From assembly GCA_015075225.1 (NCBI GenBank), contig JABTUQ010000005.1, positions 1 to 64,000 of the forward strand: a stretch of DNA of 64,000 nt, given 5' to 3'. This document shows positions 1 to 9,050 of the stretch, piece by piece (the stretch's first letter is position 1; the number at the start of each line of letters is the position of its first letter). The position numbers were made by a program, and so were the translations under genes. Under the pieces are notes generated by a model that was not told the origin of the DNA, ran no database searches, and saw nothing but the letters and a program-made list of their open reading frames with translations. The DNA comes from Burkholderiales bacterium (GTDB lineage: Bacteria > Pseudomonadota > Gammaproteobacteria > Burkholderiales > Nitrosomonadaceae).

Positions 1-668
1 CATTGCGGCAACGTTACCGACAACTCCTCAAGCTCCTGATTGAGGTAGATGCGTATCGCCTGGAAAGTGCGCGTCGCCGGATGTTGCCGACCATCCTGAC
101 GGCCGAACCTGCGAACGGCCGCTGCAACGATCTCGGCAAGCTGAAGCGTGGTATCAATGGGCTGGCGTGCCCGTGCCATAATAATTGCACCTGCAATCTG
201 TCCAGCATACCGTTCTTCGCCATAGGTTCTGATTACCTCCTTTAATTCTGTTTCTGACACAGTGGCCAACCATGCGGCTGCCGTTTTTCCCCGGCTGGAA
301 TCCATACGCATATCCAGTGGGCCGTCAAAGCGGAAGCTGAAACCACGCACAGCCTCATCCAGTTGAACTGACGAAACACCAAGATCCAGCAAAATGCCAT
401 CAACCCGGCTTAGACCCAATGAATGCAATACTTCGCGCATTCCTGCATAACTGCTATGTATTACCTGAAACCTGCCATCCTGAATGGCACGAGCTTCGGA
501 AACAGCAGCTGGATCCTTGTCAAAAGCGATCAATCGTCCTGATTCTCCCAATCGGGATAAAATCTGGCGACTATGTCCTCCCCGGCCAAATGTTCCATCC
601 ACATAAACACCATCTGCCCTGATATTCAGCGCATCTACCGCTTCTTTCAGCAGAACGGGTACGTGCAC
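1..668 (-). CDS. rsmH: 16S rRNA (cytosine1402-N4)-methyltransferase RsmH, 3' end outside window
   Basis: RsmH (MraW) methylates N4 of C1402 in 16S rRNA using S-adenosylmethionine. The frame opens with GTG at 668 (peptide [14 protein letters not shown]) and stays open to the window edge, giving about 222 of the usual ~310 residues. The SAM-binding segment [11 protein letters not shown] lies near residues 25-36, followed by FDKDP and by the family block ILLDLGVSS near residue 95 and FDGPLDMRM. The start lies 15 bases after the mraZ stop, the normal mraZ-rsmH order at the head of the dcw cluster, so the two are probably co-transcribed. The GTG start is chosen because it is the only start-type codon between the mraZ stop and the conserved VPVLL. 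I see no frame break in the visible part. Identification is firm. Confidence 0.95.
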   Translation of the reverse strand, partial: MHVPVLLKEAVDALNIRADGVYVDGTFGRGGHSRQILSRLGESGRLIAFDKDPAAVSEARAIQDGRFQVIHSSYAGMREVLHSLGLSRVDGILLDLGVSSVQLDEAVRGFSFRFDGPLDMRMDSSRGKTAAAWLATVSETELKEVIRTYGEERYAGQIAGAIIMARARQPIDTTLQLAEIVAAAVRRFGRQDGRQHPATRTFQAIRIYLNQELEELSVTLPQ

Positions 669-683
669 GGCACTACCGGCGCA

Positions 684-1130
684 CTACAGCGAAAACCCTT
701 CCAGCTCGGGAGGAATATCTCCATCCTTGCAAGCTGTCGCCGTATCGATTTCCAGATCCCATTTCGCCATATCCCAGAGTTCAAATTTTTCACCTTGCCC
801 TGCCAGCACGACCTCTTTTTCCAAGCCGGCAAATTGTCGCAACGGAGCACTGATAAGAATGCGGCCGGAGCCGTCCATTTCCACATCACTGGCGTTACCG
901 ATGATCAGCCTCTGCAGACCCCGGATCTGCGGGTTGAAGCTGGAAAAACTGCTCAATTTCTTTTCGATGGGCTCCCAGACGGGCTGAGGATAAATCAGCA
1001 AGCACCGGGAAGGATCAGCCGTCACCACAATGTTGCCCTCACAACTAGCAAATAACTCATCCCGGTATTTTGCGGGAATTGCGAGCCTGCCCTTGCTATC
1101 GAGACTTAATTGAGTGGAGCCACGAAACAT
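684..1130 (-). CDS. mraZ: transcriptional regulator MraZ
   Basis: MraZ is the DNA-binding first gene of the dcw cluster. In Escherichia coli it represses its own promoter by binding tandem TGGG repeats. The 148-residue product has the two expected SpoVT/AbrB-like halves: FRGSTQLSLDSKGRLAIP near residues 2-20 and DGSGRILISAPLR near residues 86-98. Length is normal. The ATG at 1130 follows an AAAGGGA Shine-Dalgarno sequence. rsmH starts 15 bases downstream. The operator at 1185-1230 fits autoregulation. Identification is firm. Confidence 0.97.
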   Translation of the reverse strand: MFRGSTQLSLDSKGRLAIPAKYRDELFASCEGNIVVTADPSRCLLIYPQPVWEPIEKKLSSFSSFNPQIRGLQRLIIGNASDVEMDGSGRILISAPLRQFAGLEKEVVLAGQGEKFELWDMAKWDLEIDTATACKDGDIPPELEGFSL

Positions 1131-1184
1131 TTCGTCCCTTTCAAATTAACCGGAGGCGCCTGCTTGTAAATGAAATTACTCTTA

Positions 1185-1230
1185 ACCCACTATAACCCAC
1201 AATCATGCATATTTCACCACTTTCACCCAC
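1185..1230 (-). promoter_or_regulatory. MraZ-box array upstream of mraZ
   Basis: Read on the minus strand, the mraZ leader holds TGGGT, TGGTG, (TGCAT), TGGGT and TGGGT starting every 10 bases. On the plus strand this shows as ACCCAC at 1225-1230, ACCAC at 1216-1220, and ACCCAC at 1195-1200 and 1185-1190. Known MraZ operators are TGGGN repeats separated by 5 bases, which is exactly this layout with one degenerate slot. The array lies 55-100 bases upstream of the mraZ start, so it is the likely autoregulatory operator of the cluster. Confidence 0.85.
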
Positions 1231-1406
1231 TTTACTCAATAAAAATTTCAAGATCAAGCAAGAAAGAATTTTTATATTGATACAACAATGACTTAACAGC
1301 ATTTATCATTAATCGTTCTGGATAAAAACAGGCAAAAAATGTATTTGTTTCGGGATTACAACGGAGCATGGTATAACCCCGTAAAAACACTGCGAGTTGG
1401 ATCAAC

Positions 1407-2024
1407 ATGACTTTGGTATTTTGGGAACAGGCTGTAAATGAGTTGTCGGCACGCGATCCGGTCATGTACCGGATCATTCAGAGCTACAGCGATTCACTAT
1501 CCGAAGAAAAGAGTGATGCATTCACCACACTAGCGCGCGCGATTGTTGGTCAGCAAATCTCCGTCAAAGCAGCGGCCAGCGTCTGGCAAAAGGTAACAAC
1601 TTCAATCCCGGAAATTTCTCCGGAAAAATTGATGGTGACAGAAACCAGTTTATTGAGGGCTTGTGGATTGTCGGCACGCAAAATTGATTACTTGCGAGAC
1701 CTCTCACATCATTTTCTGGAAGGAAAGCTGGTGGCAGTCAACTGGCATGAGCTGGATGACGAAACACTGATTCGCAGACTTATTGAGGTAAAGGGCATTG
1801 GCCGATGGACGGCAGAGATGTTCCTGATTTTCCATTTGCATCGCCCGGATGTGCTGCCACTGGACGACATTGGCCTGCAACGTGCCGTCAGCAAACATTA
1901 CAACGACAGTCAACCGATCAACAAACATGGAATTCGTGCCATAGCCGAAAACTGGCAACCGTGGCGTTCCGTCGCCACCTGGTATTTATGGCGTAGCCTT
2001 GATCCGATTCCGGTTATTTACTGA
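1407..2024 (+). CDS. DNA-3-methyladenine glycosylase (AlkA-like, HhH-GPD family)
   Basis: This is a 205-residue base-excision repair glycosylase that removes alkylated bases from DNA. The helix-hairpin-helix is VKGIGRWTAEMFL near residue 128. The catalytic aspartate follows in the block VLPLDDIGL near residue 152, and the N-terminal half carries the family block LARAIVGQQISVKAA. It lacks the N-terminal beta domain of E. coli AlkA, so it matches the short bacterial HhH-GPD type. It stands alone, divergent from mraZ across a 276-base spacer, with no operon partner. The ATG at 1407 follows a GTTGGATCAAC leader with only a weak ribosome-binding site. Subfamily and exact substrate range cannot be read from sequence. 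Confidence 0.9.
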   Translation: MTLVFWEQAVNELSARDPVMYRIIQSYSDSLSEEKSDAFTTLARAIVGQQISVKAAASVWQKVTTSIPEISPEKLMVTETSLLRACGLSARKIDYLRDLSHHFLEGKLVAVNWHELDDETLIRRLIEVKGIGRWTAEMFLIFHLHRPDVLPLDDIGLQRAVSKHYNDSQPINKHGIRAIAENWQPWRSVATWYLWRSLDPIPVIY

Positions 2025-2036
2025 ATACCAGCGCTG

Positions 2037-2141
2037 TCAATGCCCGCTGGTTTTTGAAAACAGATTCAGAGTAATCACACCAGCTACGATCAGCCCGATT
2101 CCAATCATGCCCAGCAGACCAATTGTGAGGCGGAGGGTATT
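2037..2141 (-). pseudogene. C-terminal remnant of an SMR-family multidrug efflux gene
   Basis: On the minus strand about 33 codons ending in TGA at 2037 read LRLTIGLLGMIGIGL, then IVAGVITLNLFSKT. This matches the fourth transmembrane helix and tail of small multidrug resistance (EmrE/SugE-type) proteins, whose C-terminus has the pattern IIGMxLIxAGVxxxNL. Immediately upstream the frame meets TAA, and no start or first three helices are present. It sits in the spacer between the glycosylase and the monooxygenase. I read it as the leftover of a deleted efflux gene. The short length limits certainty. Confidence 0.6.
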
Positions 2142-2224
2142 TTATGAGGAAAAACTGGAAATGGATGTACTAAAAACAGCGAGTATATATTTAACCCCGC
2201 AATAGCCTGAATCACCATACAACC

Positions 2225-3490
2225 ATGCGTATTGCCATTATCGGTGCCGGGTGCTCCGGCCTCACCGCAATCAAACAATTAGCTGCAGCAAATTTGCACG
2301 ATATCGTCTGTTATGAAAAAAATGGCTGGATCGGTGGAAACTGGGCGTATGCAGCTGATCCCAACCGTAGCAGCATCGGCCAGAAAACGCACACCATTTC
2401 CAGCAAATCACTTTCCCAGTTCAGTGATTTTCCTATGCCGGAGGATTATCCCGATTACCCTGGGCACGCGCAGATACTCGCTTATTTTCAGGCATACGCC
2501 CGGCATTTCCAGCTGGAAAGCCATATCCGCTTCAACACCACAGTACTGCAAGTAGAAAAAATGGCAGAGGAACGCTGGCGATTGACGCTGGATGATGGCA
2601 GTCAGCCGGAATTTGATTATCTGGTGGTAGCAAACGGGCACCTTACTACGCCGCGTCATCCGGACTGGAAAGCGGATTTCGGCGGTCAGTACCTGCATGC
2701 ACGCGAGTTCAAAACCGCACAAGGACTGGAAAAAAAGAAAGTGCTGGTGGTGGGAGCAGGAAATTCCGGCTGCGATTGTGCGGTTGAGGCAAGCGATGTT
2801 GCCGCGCAGGTCGATTTCAGTTTACGCACTCCACAGTACATTATTCCCAAGCTCATCATGGGAAAGCCGACTGACACCTATGCCGCCACCATGCAGTGGC
2901 TGCCGCAGCGTATTCAGGGTTGGCTGCAAAAAATCTCATTGCGTATCCAGATCGGGCATTACCATGACTATCATTTACCCGAACCTGATTTTTCCCCAAC
3001 GCGAGCACACCCGACCATCAACTCGGCAATTTTTGACAAGATCCGGCATGGCCGGATACACCCCCGGCCCGGTGTGCAGAGTGTTTCCGGACAAACCGTA
3101 TTTTTTACCGATGGCACATCAGCACAGTACGATGTCATTGTTGCCGCAACCGGGTATCAAATCAGCTTTCCATTCTTTTCAACGGATTTTATCCACTGGC
3201 AGGACGGCGATTCCATTCCGCTATATTTGCGCGTTTTTCATCCCGATCATCCTGGCTTGTTTTTTATTGGGCTGATCCAGCCGCAAGGTTGTCTCTGGAC
3301 ATTAACCGAAATGCAATCCTGCCTGGTTGCACAATTACTGGCTGGAAAAACGCAATTACCTAAAAATTGGCGACAACAAGCCATGGCAGAAGGAATAAGC
3401 TGGCAACACCAATATATTCACCGCCCGCGTCATACACTGGAAGTACCGTATTTTTCTTACCTGCAACGTCTGCTGAAACTGATCCGGTAA
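2225..3490 (+). CDS. flavin-containing monooxygenase family protein
   Basis: This 421-residue FAD- and NADPH-dependent oxygenase belongs to the class B flavin monooxygenases, which oxygenate N or S atoms of small molecules. It shows an N-terminal FAD Rossmann motif (IIGAGCSGL, residues 5-13), the FMO signature FGGQYLHAREF near residue 152 (pattern FxGxxxHxxxF), and an NADPH Rossmann motif VVGAGNSGCD near residue 175. The ATG-G motif appears as VAATGYQ in the C-terminal half. Length is slightly short for the family but all three motifs are present. The ABC transporter pair begins 63 bases downstream on the same strand and may share its transcript. The substrate is not predictable. Confidence 0.85.
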   Translation: MRIAIIGAGCSGLTAIKQLAAANLHDIVCYEKNGWIGGNWAYAADPNRSSIGQKTHTISSKSLSQFSDFPMPEDYPDYPGHAQILAYFQAYARHFQLESHIRFNTTVLQVEKMAEERWRLTLDDGSQPEFDYLVVANGHLTTPRHPDWKADFGGQYLHAREFKTAQGLEKKKVLVVGAGNSGCDCAVEASDVAAQVDFSLRTPQYIIPKLIMGKPTDTYAATMQWLPQRIQGWLQKISLRIQIGHYHDYHLPEPDFSPTRAHPTINSAIFDKIRHGRIHPRPGVQSVSGQTVFFTDGTSAQYDVIVAATGYQISFPFFSTDFIHWQDGDSIPLYLRVFHPDHPGLFFIGLIQPQGCLWTLTEMQSCLVAQLLAGKTQLPKNWRQQAMAEGISWQHQYIHRPRHTLEVPYFSYLQRLLKLIR

Positions 3491-3553
3491 TCATCCAGCG
3501 GCGGCATCGGTCGGACATATGCCATCACAACAGGACAGTCATGAGGAACACAT

Positions 3554-5293
3554 ATGAATAAACAGCACGGATTGGCTGCCAAGCTGTCACATCGTTTCTC
3601 AGCGCTATTCTGGGATTTGGTCGCCATACTGCTGGTGCTCGGTCTGATAGTTTTTCTTGCCCAGGCAAGCCGTGGCCTGATGCAACCCTTGACCGCCCCA
3701 GGCGAAACAGCCATTAGCCTGGATGCATCAGCTCTGCCGGAATATGCCCTGCGTACTTCTCTCAGAATGCTTGCAGCAATGATCCTGTCGCTGCTATTTA
3801 CATTCACTTACGCCACATGGGCTGCCAAGAGTCAGCGCGCTGGGCAGATTCTCATTCCGCTTCTCGACATTCTTCAATCTGTTCCAATACTGGGTTTTAT
3901 CTCTGTCACCGTCGTTTTTTTCATGTCATTTGCACCAGGAAAAATACTGGGAGCGGAGCTTGCCGCCATCTTTGCCATTTTCACCAGCCAGGCGTGGAAC
4001 ATGGCATTCAGTTTCTATCAATCGCTACGCACAGTTCCAGTAGAACTCGCCGAAGCTTCGCGTTCTTTCCGGCTAACTCCCTGGATGCGCTTCTGGAAGC
4101 TGGAAGTACCGTTTGCGATGCCGGCGCTCGTCTGGAATATGATGGTATCGATGTCGGCTGGCTGGTTTTTTGTTGTGGCTTCCGAAGCGATCAGCGTCGG
4201 CAGTACTACTGTCACATTGCCGGGTATCGGATCCTACATTGCTCTTGCGATTGATCAGCGTGATCTTGATGCCGTCGGTCGGGCAATTGCAGTCATGCTG
4301 ATAGTAATCCTGATTTATGACCAGCTCCTGTTCAGACCTCTCGTTGCCTGGGTGGATCATTTCCATTTCGAACAACATGCAGATAGAGTGCCGCCACGAT
4401 CCTGGGTGCTGACAGCCCTGCGCCGATCACGCTGGGTGGCCATCATTTTCGCGCCTCTGGCCAGAATCTGGCGATGGACCTACCAGATATCCGGTGGAGT
4501 GACTTATAAGGAAAGATTTCACCAGAATGAAACTGGAGCGAGCATAGCATCATGGCTAGATTGGTTGTGGTACGGCGGAATCGCGATGGTTTGTACCTTT
4601 CTGTCATGGAAAATAAAAATCTTTGTTCTGCAGGGTGTCGCACTGGATGAAGTCGGGACAGCCATTCTTCTTGGCTGCTCGACCATGGTGCGCGTTTTTG
4701 TCCTGATTGCCATTGCCAGTATCATCTGGGTGCCCGTCGGCATCTGGATCGGATTGCGCCCGGGTGCAGCGCGTATTGTCCAACCCATTGTACAGTTTAT
4801 GGCAGCGTTTCCTGCCAACCTGCTGTTTCCACTGGCCGTGTCCGGCATTGTGGCATTGCAGCTCAATCCGGATATCTGGTTAAGTCCGCTAATGATACTG
4901 GGCACGCAGTGGTATATCCTGTTCAACGTGATTGCAGGTGCATCGACCATTCCAGGCGAGCTGCGGGATATCGGCACCAATCTGGGAGTCCGCGGCTGGC
5001 TATGGTGGCGGCGCATTGCACTGCCTGCGGTATTCCCCTTTTACATGACTGGCGCGGTAACAGCTTCGGGCGGATCATGGAATGCCAGCATCGTTGCCGA
5101 GATTGCCAGTTGGGGAAACACCACGCTGAAAGCGCATGGCCTGGGCGCTTACATTGCCGAGGCAACGGCAGATGGTGATTTTCATCGTATCGTTCTCGGG
5201 ATTGCGGTCATGAGTGCGTTCGTTGTTGTTATTAACCGCCTGTTCTGGCGACCACTCTACACATTGGCCGAACGCAAATACCGTCTCGGTTGA
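3554..5293 (+). CDS. ABC transporter permease with two fused NitT/TauT-type transmembrane domains
   Basis: This 579-residue inner-membrane permease resembles two copies of the nitrate/sulfonate/bicarbonate-type (NrtB/SsuC) permease joined in one chain. Each half has about six hydrophobic segments and its own EAA-type coupling loop: [26 protein letters not shown] in the first half (about residues 162-187) and the region around [24 protein letters not shown] in the second (about residues 470-494). The halves are joined by a hydrophilic linker near residues 265-335. The stop overlaps the TTG start of the ATPase gene, so the two are translationally coupled. No periplasmic binding protein is encoded next to them, which leaves the substrate unknown. 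A GAGGAAC Shine-Dalgarno sequence precedes the ATG. Confidence 0.88.
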   Translation: MNKQHGLAAKLSHRFSALFWDLVAILLVLGLIVFLAQASRGLMQPLTAPGETAISLDASALPEYALRTSLRMLAAMILSLLFTFTYATWAAKSQRAGQILIPLLDILQSVPILGFISVTVVFFMSFAPGKILGAELAAIFAIFTSQAWNMAFSFYQSLRTVPVELAEASRSFRLTPWMRFWKLEVPFAMPALVWNMMVSMSAGWFFVVASEAISVGSTTVTLPGIGSYIALAIDQRDLDAVGRAIAVMLIVILIYDQLLFRPLVAWVDHFHFEQHADRVPPRSWVLTALRRSRWVAIIFAPLARIWRWTYQISGGVTYKERFHQNETGASIASWLDWLWYGGIAMVCTFLSWKIKIFVLQGVALDEVGTAILLGCSTMVRVFVLIAIASIIWVPVGIWIGLRPGAARIVQPIVQFMAAFPANLLFPLAVSGIVALQLNPDIWLSPLMILGTQWYILFNVIAGASTIPGELRDIGTNLGVRGWLWWRRIALPAVFPFYMTGAVTASGGSWNASIVAEIASWGNTTLKAHGLGAYIAEATADGDFHRIVLGIAVMSAFVVVINRLFWRPLYTLAERKYRLG

Positions 5294-6606
5294 AGGGGGC
5301 ACAAATCGATATTACATCACTGCTGGATATCCGCAGAATCTGCAAATCGTTCAAACGACCTGATGGTAGCGAGTTGCTTGTACTGGATGGGATCAGCCTG
5401 GTTGTTAATGAAGGCGAAATTATTGGTTTGCTAGGTCGATCAGGTTCCGGAAAATCCACATTGTTGAGGCTGATTGCCGGGCTTGCACCTCCATCGACTG
5501 GTTCGATTACTTACCTTGGCAAAGAAGTAACCGCACCCCCACCTGGTATCGCCATGGTATTCCAAAGTTCAGCATTGTTCCCATGGCTTACCGTACTTGA
5601 GAATGTGCAACTGGGATTGGAAGCATTGCGGCTACCGGTCAAGGAATTACATCGCCGCGCGATCAAGGCAATTGATCTGATAGGGTTGGATGGTTTCGAA
5701 TCCGCCTATCCTCGTGAATTATCGGGCGGCATGCGCCAGCGTGTGGGCTTTGCGCGTGCGCTGGTTGTCCACCCCAATATCCTGCTTATGGATGAACCAT
5801 TTTCAGCGCTGGATGTGTTGACAGCAGAAACCCTGCGTACCGACTTTCTTGATCTCTGGTCGGAAGGTCAGCTCCCCATCAAGGGAGTGATTCTCGTCAC
5901 CCACAATATTGAGGAAGCCGTGCTGATGTGCGATCGTATTTTTATCTTTGGCAGCAATCCCGGATGTATTCTCAATGAAATCAGAGTTGAATTGCCACAC
6001 CCACGCGCACGCCTCGACCCCGCTTTCCGCGATCTGGTCGAACATATTTATGTGGAGATGACAAGCCAGGCAGTTTTAGTGCCCGCCGGAAAGCGAGTTG
6101 AACTTTTCCCAGGCACAGGCATCGGGACAATTTTACCGCGCGTATCCTCAAATTCGCTATCGGGTCTACTCGAGGCTGTAGCTGCTTCCCCCTACAATGG
6201 AGAGGCAGATCTTCCCGTGATTGCTTCATCTTTGCACATGGAAATCAACAATCTGTTTCCAGTGGCAGAAACATTGCAAATGTTGCGTTTTGCAGAAATT
6301 AGCGGGGGAGATATTCGTCTCACCACAGAAGGAAAGCAGTTTGCTGATTTCGACACTGATCGCCGCAAACAACTTTTTGCAAGAAATTTATTGACTTACG
6401 TTGCCTTAGCCGCTCATATCCGGCGAGTGCTTGATGAGCGCCCGGCACACCGAGCACCCTGGAGCCGTTTTGCAGATGAGTTAGAGGATTACATGCCGCC
6501 AGCCGCCGCATTACAAACACTGCGCACTATTATCGCTCTGGGGCGCTACGCCGAAATCTTTTCTTATGATGATGAGAAACAGATTTTTAATCTGGATAAT
6601 CCGTAA
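5290..6606 (+). CDS. ABC transporter ATP-binding protein with C-terminal AAA-associated domain
   Basis: This 438-residue cytoplasmic ATPase powers the fused permease upstream. Walker A is GRSGSGKST (about residues 49-57), the Q-loop is VFQSS, the signature is LSGGMRQR (about 143) and Walker B is [11 protein letters not shown] (about 164-174), followed by the H-loop VTHN. After the ~260-residue NitT/TauT-type ATPase there is an extra ~170-residue C-terminal segment like the AAA-associated C-terminal domain of some nitrate-type ATPases, with the late block [18 protein letters not shown]. The likely start is TTG at 5290, overlapping the permease stop (TTGA). An inverted repeat follows the stop. 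Function of the tail is unknown. Confidence 0.88.
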   Translation: MKGAQIDITSLLDIRRICKSFKRPDGSELLVLDGISLVVNEGEIIGLLGRSGSGKSTLLRLIAGLAPPSTGSITYLGKEVTAPPPGIAMVFQSSALFPWLTVLENVQLGLEALRLPVKELHRRAIKAIDLIGLDGFESAYPRELSGGMRQRVGFARALVVHPNILLMDEPFSALDVLTAETLRTDFLDLWSEGQLPIKGVILVTHNIEEAVLMCDRIFIFGSNPGCILNEIRVELPHPRARLDPAFRDLVEHIYVEMTSQAVLVPAGKRVELFPGTGIGTILPRVSSNSLSGLLEAVAASPYNGEADLPVIASSLHMEINNLFPVAETLQMLRFAEISGGDIRLTTEGKQFADFDTDRRKQLFARNLLTYVALAAHIRRVLDERPAHRAPWSRFADELEDYMPPAAALQTLRTIIALGRYAEIFSYDDEKQIFNLDNP

Positions 6607-6616
6607 AGTAACAAAC

Positions 6617-6660
6617 TTATTAATATCGGCTTGGATACGGCCACAAACCGATATTAATAA
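6617..6660. terminator. convergent terminator between ABC ATPase gene and ctaB
   Basis: There is a perfect 13-bp inverted repeat: TTATTAATATCGG at 6617-6629 and its complement at 6648-6660, with an 18-base loop. It lies between two convergent genes and is flanked by A/T runs, so it could stop transcription from either side. The stem is AT-rich, hence moderate confidence. Confidence 0.55.
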
Positions 6661-6683
6661 AAAATTTTGAGATTTTCTATAAG

Positions 6684-7580
6684 TTAGAAATAAAAATAGT
6701 GATCTATCAATAAAGCTGTAAATAGAAGCGCAAGGTAGGCTATGGAATAGCGAAAAGCCTCTCTCGCTATCTGATCGGTATAGTGCAAGTAAATTTTGAT
6801 AGCGTAATAAAAAAATATGGCATCAAGAATCAAGACACTTACCAAATATATCAAACCCGCCATTTGGGTAAGGTAAGGAAGAATCGTAACTATACAAAGA
6901 ATAATTGTATAAAGCAGAACATGGAGTCGAGTAAATTCTTCTCCATGTGTTACCGGTAACATGGGCATACCAATTTTTGCGTAGTCGGATTTACGATAAA
7001 GAGCTAAAGCCCAGAAATGCGGTGGCGTCCACGCAAATATTATGAGAAACAGCAATAAAGCATCCGCAGATACTTCTCCCGTAACTGCAGCCCATCCAAG
7101 GACCGGTGGCATGGCTCCAGAAGCGCCCCCAATTACGATATTTTGAGGGGTAAGCGGCTTAAGAATTATGGTGTAAATAATCGCATAACCAACAAAAGTT
7201 CCAAAAGTCAACCACATCGTTAACGGATTTACCCACTGGTGAAGTATAAATAAGCCAGAACCGCCTACAAGTACGAGAAAAAATAGTGTTTCGGGAACAC
7301 TAACTTTACCTTGAGGCAAAGGTCTTCCTTTTGTACGGGCCATAATTGCATCAAATTTGTACTCAACCAGACAATTTAATGCAGCAGCAGCACCCGCTAC
7401 AAGCGAAATCCCTACCGTACCAAAAAACAATTTGTCCAGAGGCACTGCACCAGGAACTGATAAAAACATACCAATCACAGCAGTAAATACAATCAGCGAT
7501 ACAACTCTGGGCTTGGTTAGCCGATAAAATTGCTGAACACGTGCAGTAGCTTCTTGCCAAGTCAATGAGCTTGTAGTCAT
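6684..7580 (-). CDS. ctaB: protoheme IX farnesyltransferase (haem O synthase)
   Basis: This 298-residue integral membrane prenyltransferase converts haem B to haem O, the first step to the haem A of the aa3 oxidase encoded upstream. It belongs to the UbiA superfamily. The first conserved loop reads [21 protein letters not shown] (about residues 69-89), giving the NxxxDxxxxRT pattern, and a second conserved region reads [24 protein letters not shown] (about 136-160). Roughly eight to nine hydrophobic segments are visible. It is the last gene of the oxidase operon. The partner ctaA (haem A synthase) is not found beside it, which is unusual for this order. Confidence 0.95.
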   Translation of the reverse strand: MTTSSLTWQEATARVQQFYRLTKPRVVSLIVFTAVIGMFLSVPGAVPLDKLFFGTVGISLVAGAAAALNCLVEYKFDAIMARTKGRPLPQGKVSVPETLFFLVLVGGSGLFILHQWVNPLTMWLTFGTFVGYAIIYTIILKPLTPQNIVIGGASGAMPPVLGWAAVTGEVSADALLLFLIIFAWTPPHFWALALYRKSDYAKIGMPMLPVTHGEEFTRLHVLLYTIILCIVTILPYLTQMAGLIYLVSVLILDAIFFYYAIKIYLHYTDQIAREAFRYSIAYLALLFTALLIDHYFYF

Positions 7581-7660
7581 TCTCTATACCTCACAATCCT
7601 TACAATTAAAGGGACGTATGATTGTTAAACTGTTTAAAAAAATAAAACTGTACTATCTGG

Positions 7661-8242
7661 CTAATGATCCAGATGAGATAGTTTCAACAATCTTTTCAAA
7701 TCATCAATCATTTTTTTAGGATCTGCATTTTTTGGATACCTCATCATCAAGTTACCCATAGGATCAACTACGTATATATGATCTTCCTGCCTATCCACAA
7801 AAGGGAATTCTTTCAATAAATCACTCCCTTCTGCCAACACCAATCTGGTACCTTTGTATTTATCTGTTATTTCCTGATTTGGCTTTGCACTATCATTTAT
7901 TAGCCAAATACGCTGCACCTTATCTTTGTCTACATTCTGTGCAAGTCGGACTTGCCTCATTGTGTACAACTTTTCTTGACAATACCCTTCGCAATTTCCA
8001 GAATCTACTATCAGTAAATTCCATACCCCTTTTAATTGGCGATCCCGAAAGATTGTATTGTCCTGGAGATTCGTACCGGTCCCTTGCAACGGCCTTACCT
8101 CAAGTAATTCGCCATAGTTGACAGTATGATCCGGCCTAAAATTCGTTCTATGTAAAATAGATGAAATTACTATCGGAGATAAAATGGCCACCATCATCAA
8201 GATGAGTTTCAGCCTGCTACGTAATAATTTTTCGTTTGACAT
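7661..8242 (-). CDS. membrane-anchored Sco/thioredoxin-like protein of the oxidase operon
   Basis: This 193-residue protein has an uncleaved-looking N-terminal hydrophobic segment (residues 12-28) and a periplasmic domain. It carries a CEGYC pair (CxxxC, about residues 83-87) in the position of the copper-binding CxxxC of Sco proteins, then IYVVDPMGNLMMRYP, which resembles the late strand of Sco and thioredoxin folds. The histidine of the Sco copper site is not obvious. The start overlaps the SURF1 stop by 26 bases. Proteins of this kind sit after SURF1 in many betaproteobacterial oxidase operons and are usually left unnamed. A role in copper delivery or thiol reduction for subunit II is inferred, not shown. 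Confidence 0.7.
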   Translation of the reverse strand: MSNEKLLRSRLKLILMMVAILSPIVISSILHRTNFRPDHTVNYGELLEVRPLQGTGTNLQDNTIFRDRQLKGVWNLLIVDSGNCEGYCQEKLYTMRQVRLAQNVDKDKVQRIWLINDSAKPNQEITDKYKGTRLVLAEGSDLLKEFPFVDRQEDHIYVVDPMGNLMMRYPKNADPKKMIDDLKRLLKLSHLDH

Positions 8243-8936
8243 TTAACACAATGTAAATAATAAAAGTCACAGCAGCTAAAGCAAACCACTGAAAAGCATA
8301 ACCCATATTTTTTGCAGAACCCGAATCAGGTTTCTCCCATTGTCTGATTAAACCATCACTCCGGGTTTCATTTTGTTGTAATAACAGAAAGGGTTGAAAA
8401 GTGAGTCCGGTCAGATTCTGATAACTATCAAGGCTAAAGTTTTGCCACACTTTACCGGTAAATTGTTTATCAGAAAGCGACCAAGTCCTTATCGTTAGCG
8501 ATACAACCACCCCTGTAATAGTAATTAACTCGTCTGGTGTTGGAATTATGGGTAAAGAACTCCGATCTTTGCCCCCAGAAATCCAGCCTCGGTTAACTAA
8601 TACATAGTTGGTACTGTTGATTTGGCGCAGTGGTGTCAGGATATGGTACCCAGCTATCCCTTCATATATTTTATTATCGAGATATATCGTACGGTCGGAC
8701 TCAAAAAATCCACGAATTTCGACACGATTATATAAATAGTCATCCAGCTTTACCAATGATTCAGGAAGCGTTACCGGTATTTGTTTAGCATAATGCTCCA
8801 AGAGTGCAAAACTAGCTTCTTTCTCTTCCGCTCTGGATAATTGCCAGAAACCCAATTTTATAAAGAGGATAATTGCCAGAATTGCAGCTAACGTTGGCCA
8901 CAATGGCAGCCTAAATCGTTGGTTAAGTATTTGCAC
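8217..8936 (-). CDS. SURF1 family cytochrome oxidase assembly protein
   Basis: This 239-residue SURF1/Shy1 protein assists haem A insertion into subunit I. It has the expected two membrane helices at the ends (about residues 12-30 and 215-233) enclosing a periplasmic domain. Conserved blocks are the N-terminal GFWQLSRAEEKEA (about 28-40), GYHILTPL and VNRGWISGG (about residues 95-120). It lies between ctaE and the Sco-like gene and overlaps the latter. A 13-bp stem-loop separates it from ctaE. Third-codon positions are strongly A/T, as in the rest of the operon. Confidence 0.9.
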   Translation of the reverse strand: MQILNQRFRLPLWPTLAAILAIILFIKLGFWQLSRAEEKEASFALLEHYAKQIPVTLPESLVKLDDYLYNRVEIRGFFESDRTIYLDNKIYEGIAGYHILTPLRQINSTNYVLVNRGWISGGKDRSSLPIIPTPDELITITGVVVSLTIRTWSLSDKQFTGKVWQNFSLDSYQNLTGLTFQPFLLLQQNETRSDGLIRQWEKPDSGSAKNMGYAFQWFALAAVTFIIYIVLNVKRKIIT

Positions 8937-8958
8937 TGATTATTAATTTTGGCTTTAT

Positions 8959-9006
8959 AAACTGTAGAGGCCCATACCCTTTTATAGGGTAGAGCCTCTA
9001 CAGTTT
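8959..9006 (-). terminator. intercistronic stem-loop between ctaE and SURF1
   Basis: There is a 13-bp perfect stem, AAACTGTAGAGGC at 8959-8971 and its complement at 8994-9006. The loop contains a second complementary pair (ATACCCT/AGGGTAT-like), so the element can form a long hairpin. No T-run follows on the minus strand. It lies in the 114-base gap after ctaE and could be an attenuator or an RNA-stabilising/processing hairpin that lowers expression of SURF1 and the downstream assembly genes relative to the subunits. Confidence 0.55.
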
Positions 9007-9050
9007 AACAACAATTTTTTGCCAACTTGATCAGTTTATATTTTGCCTAA

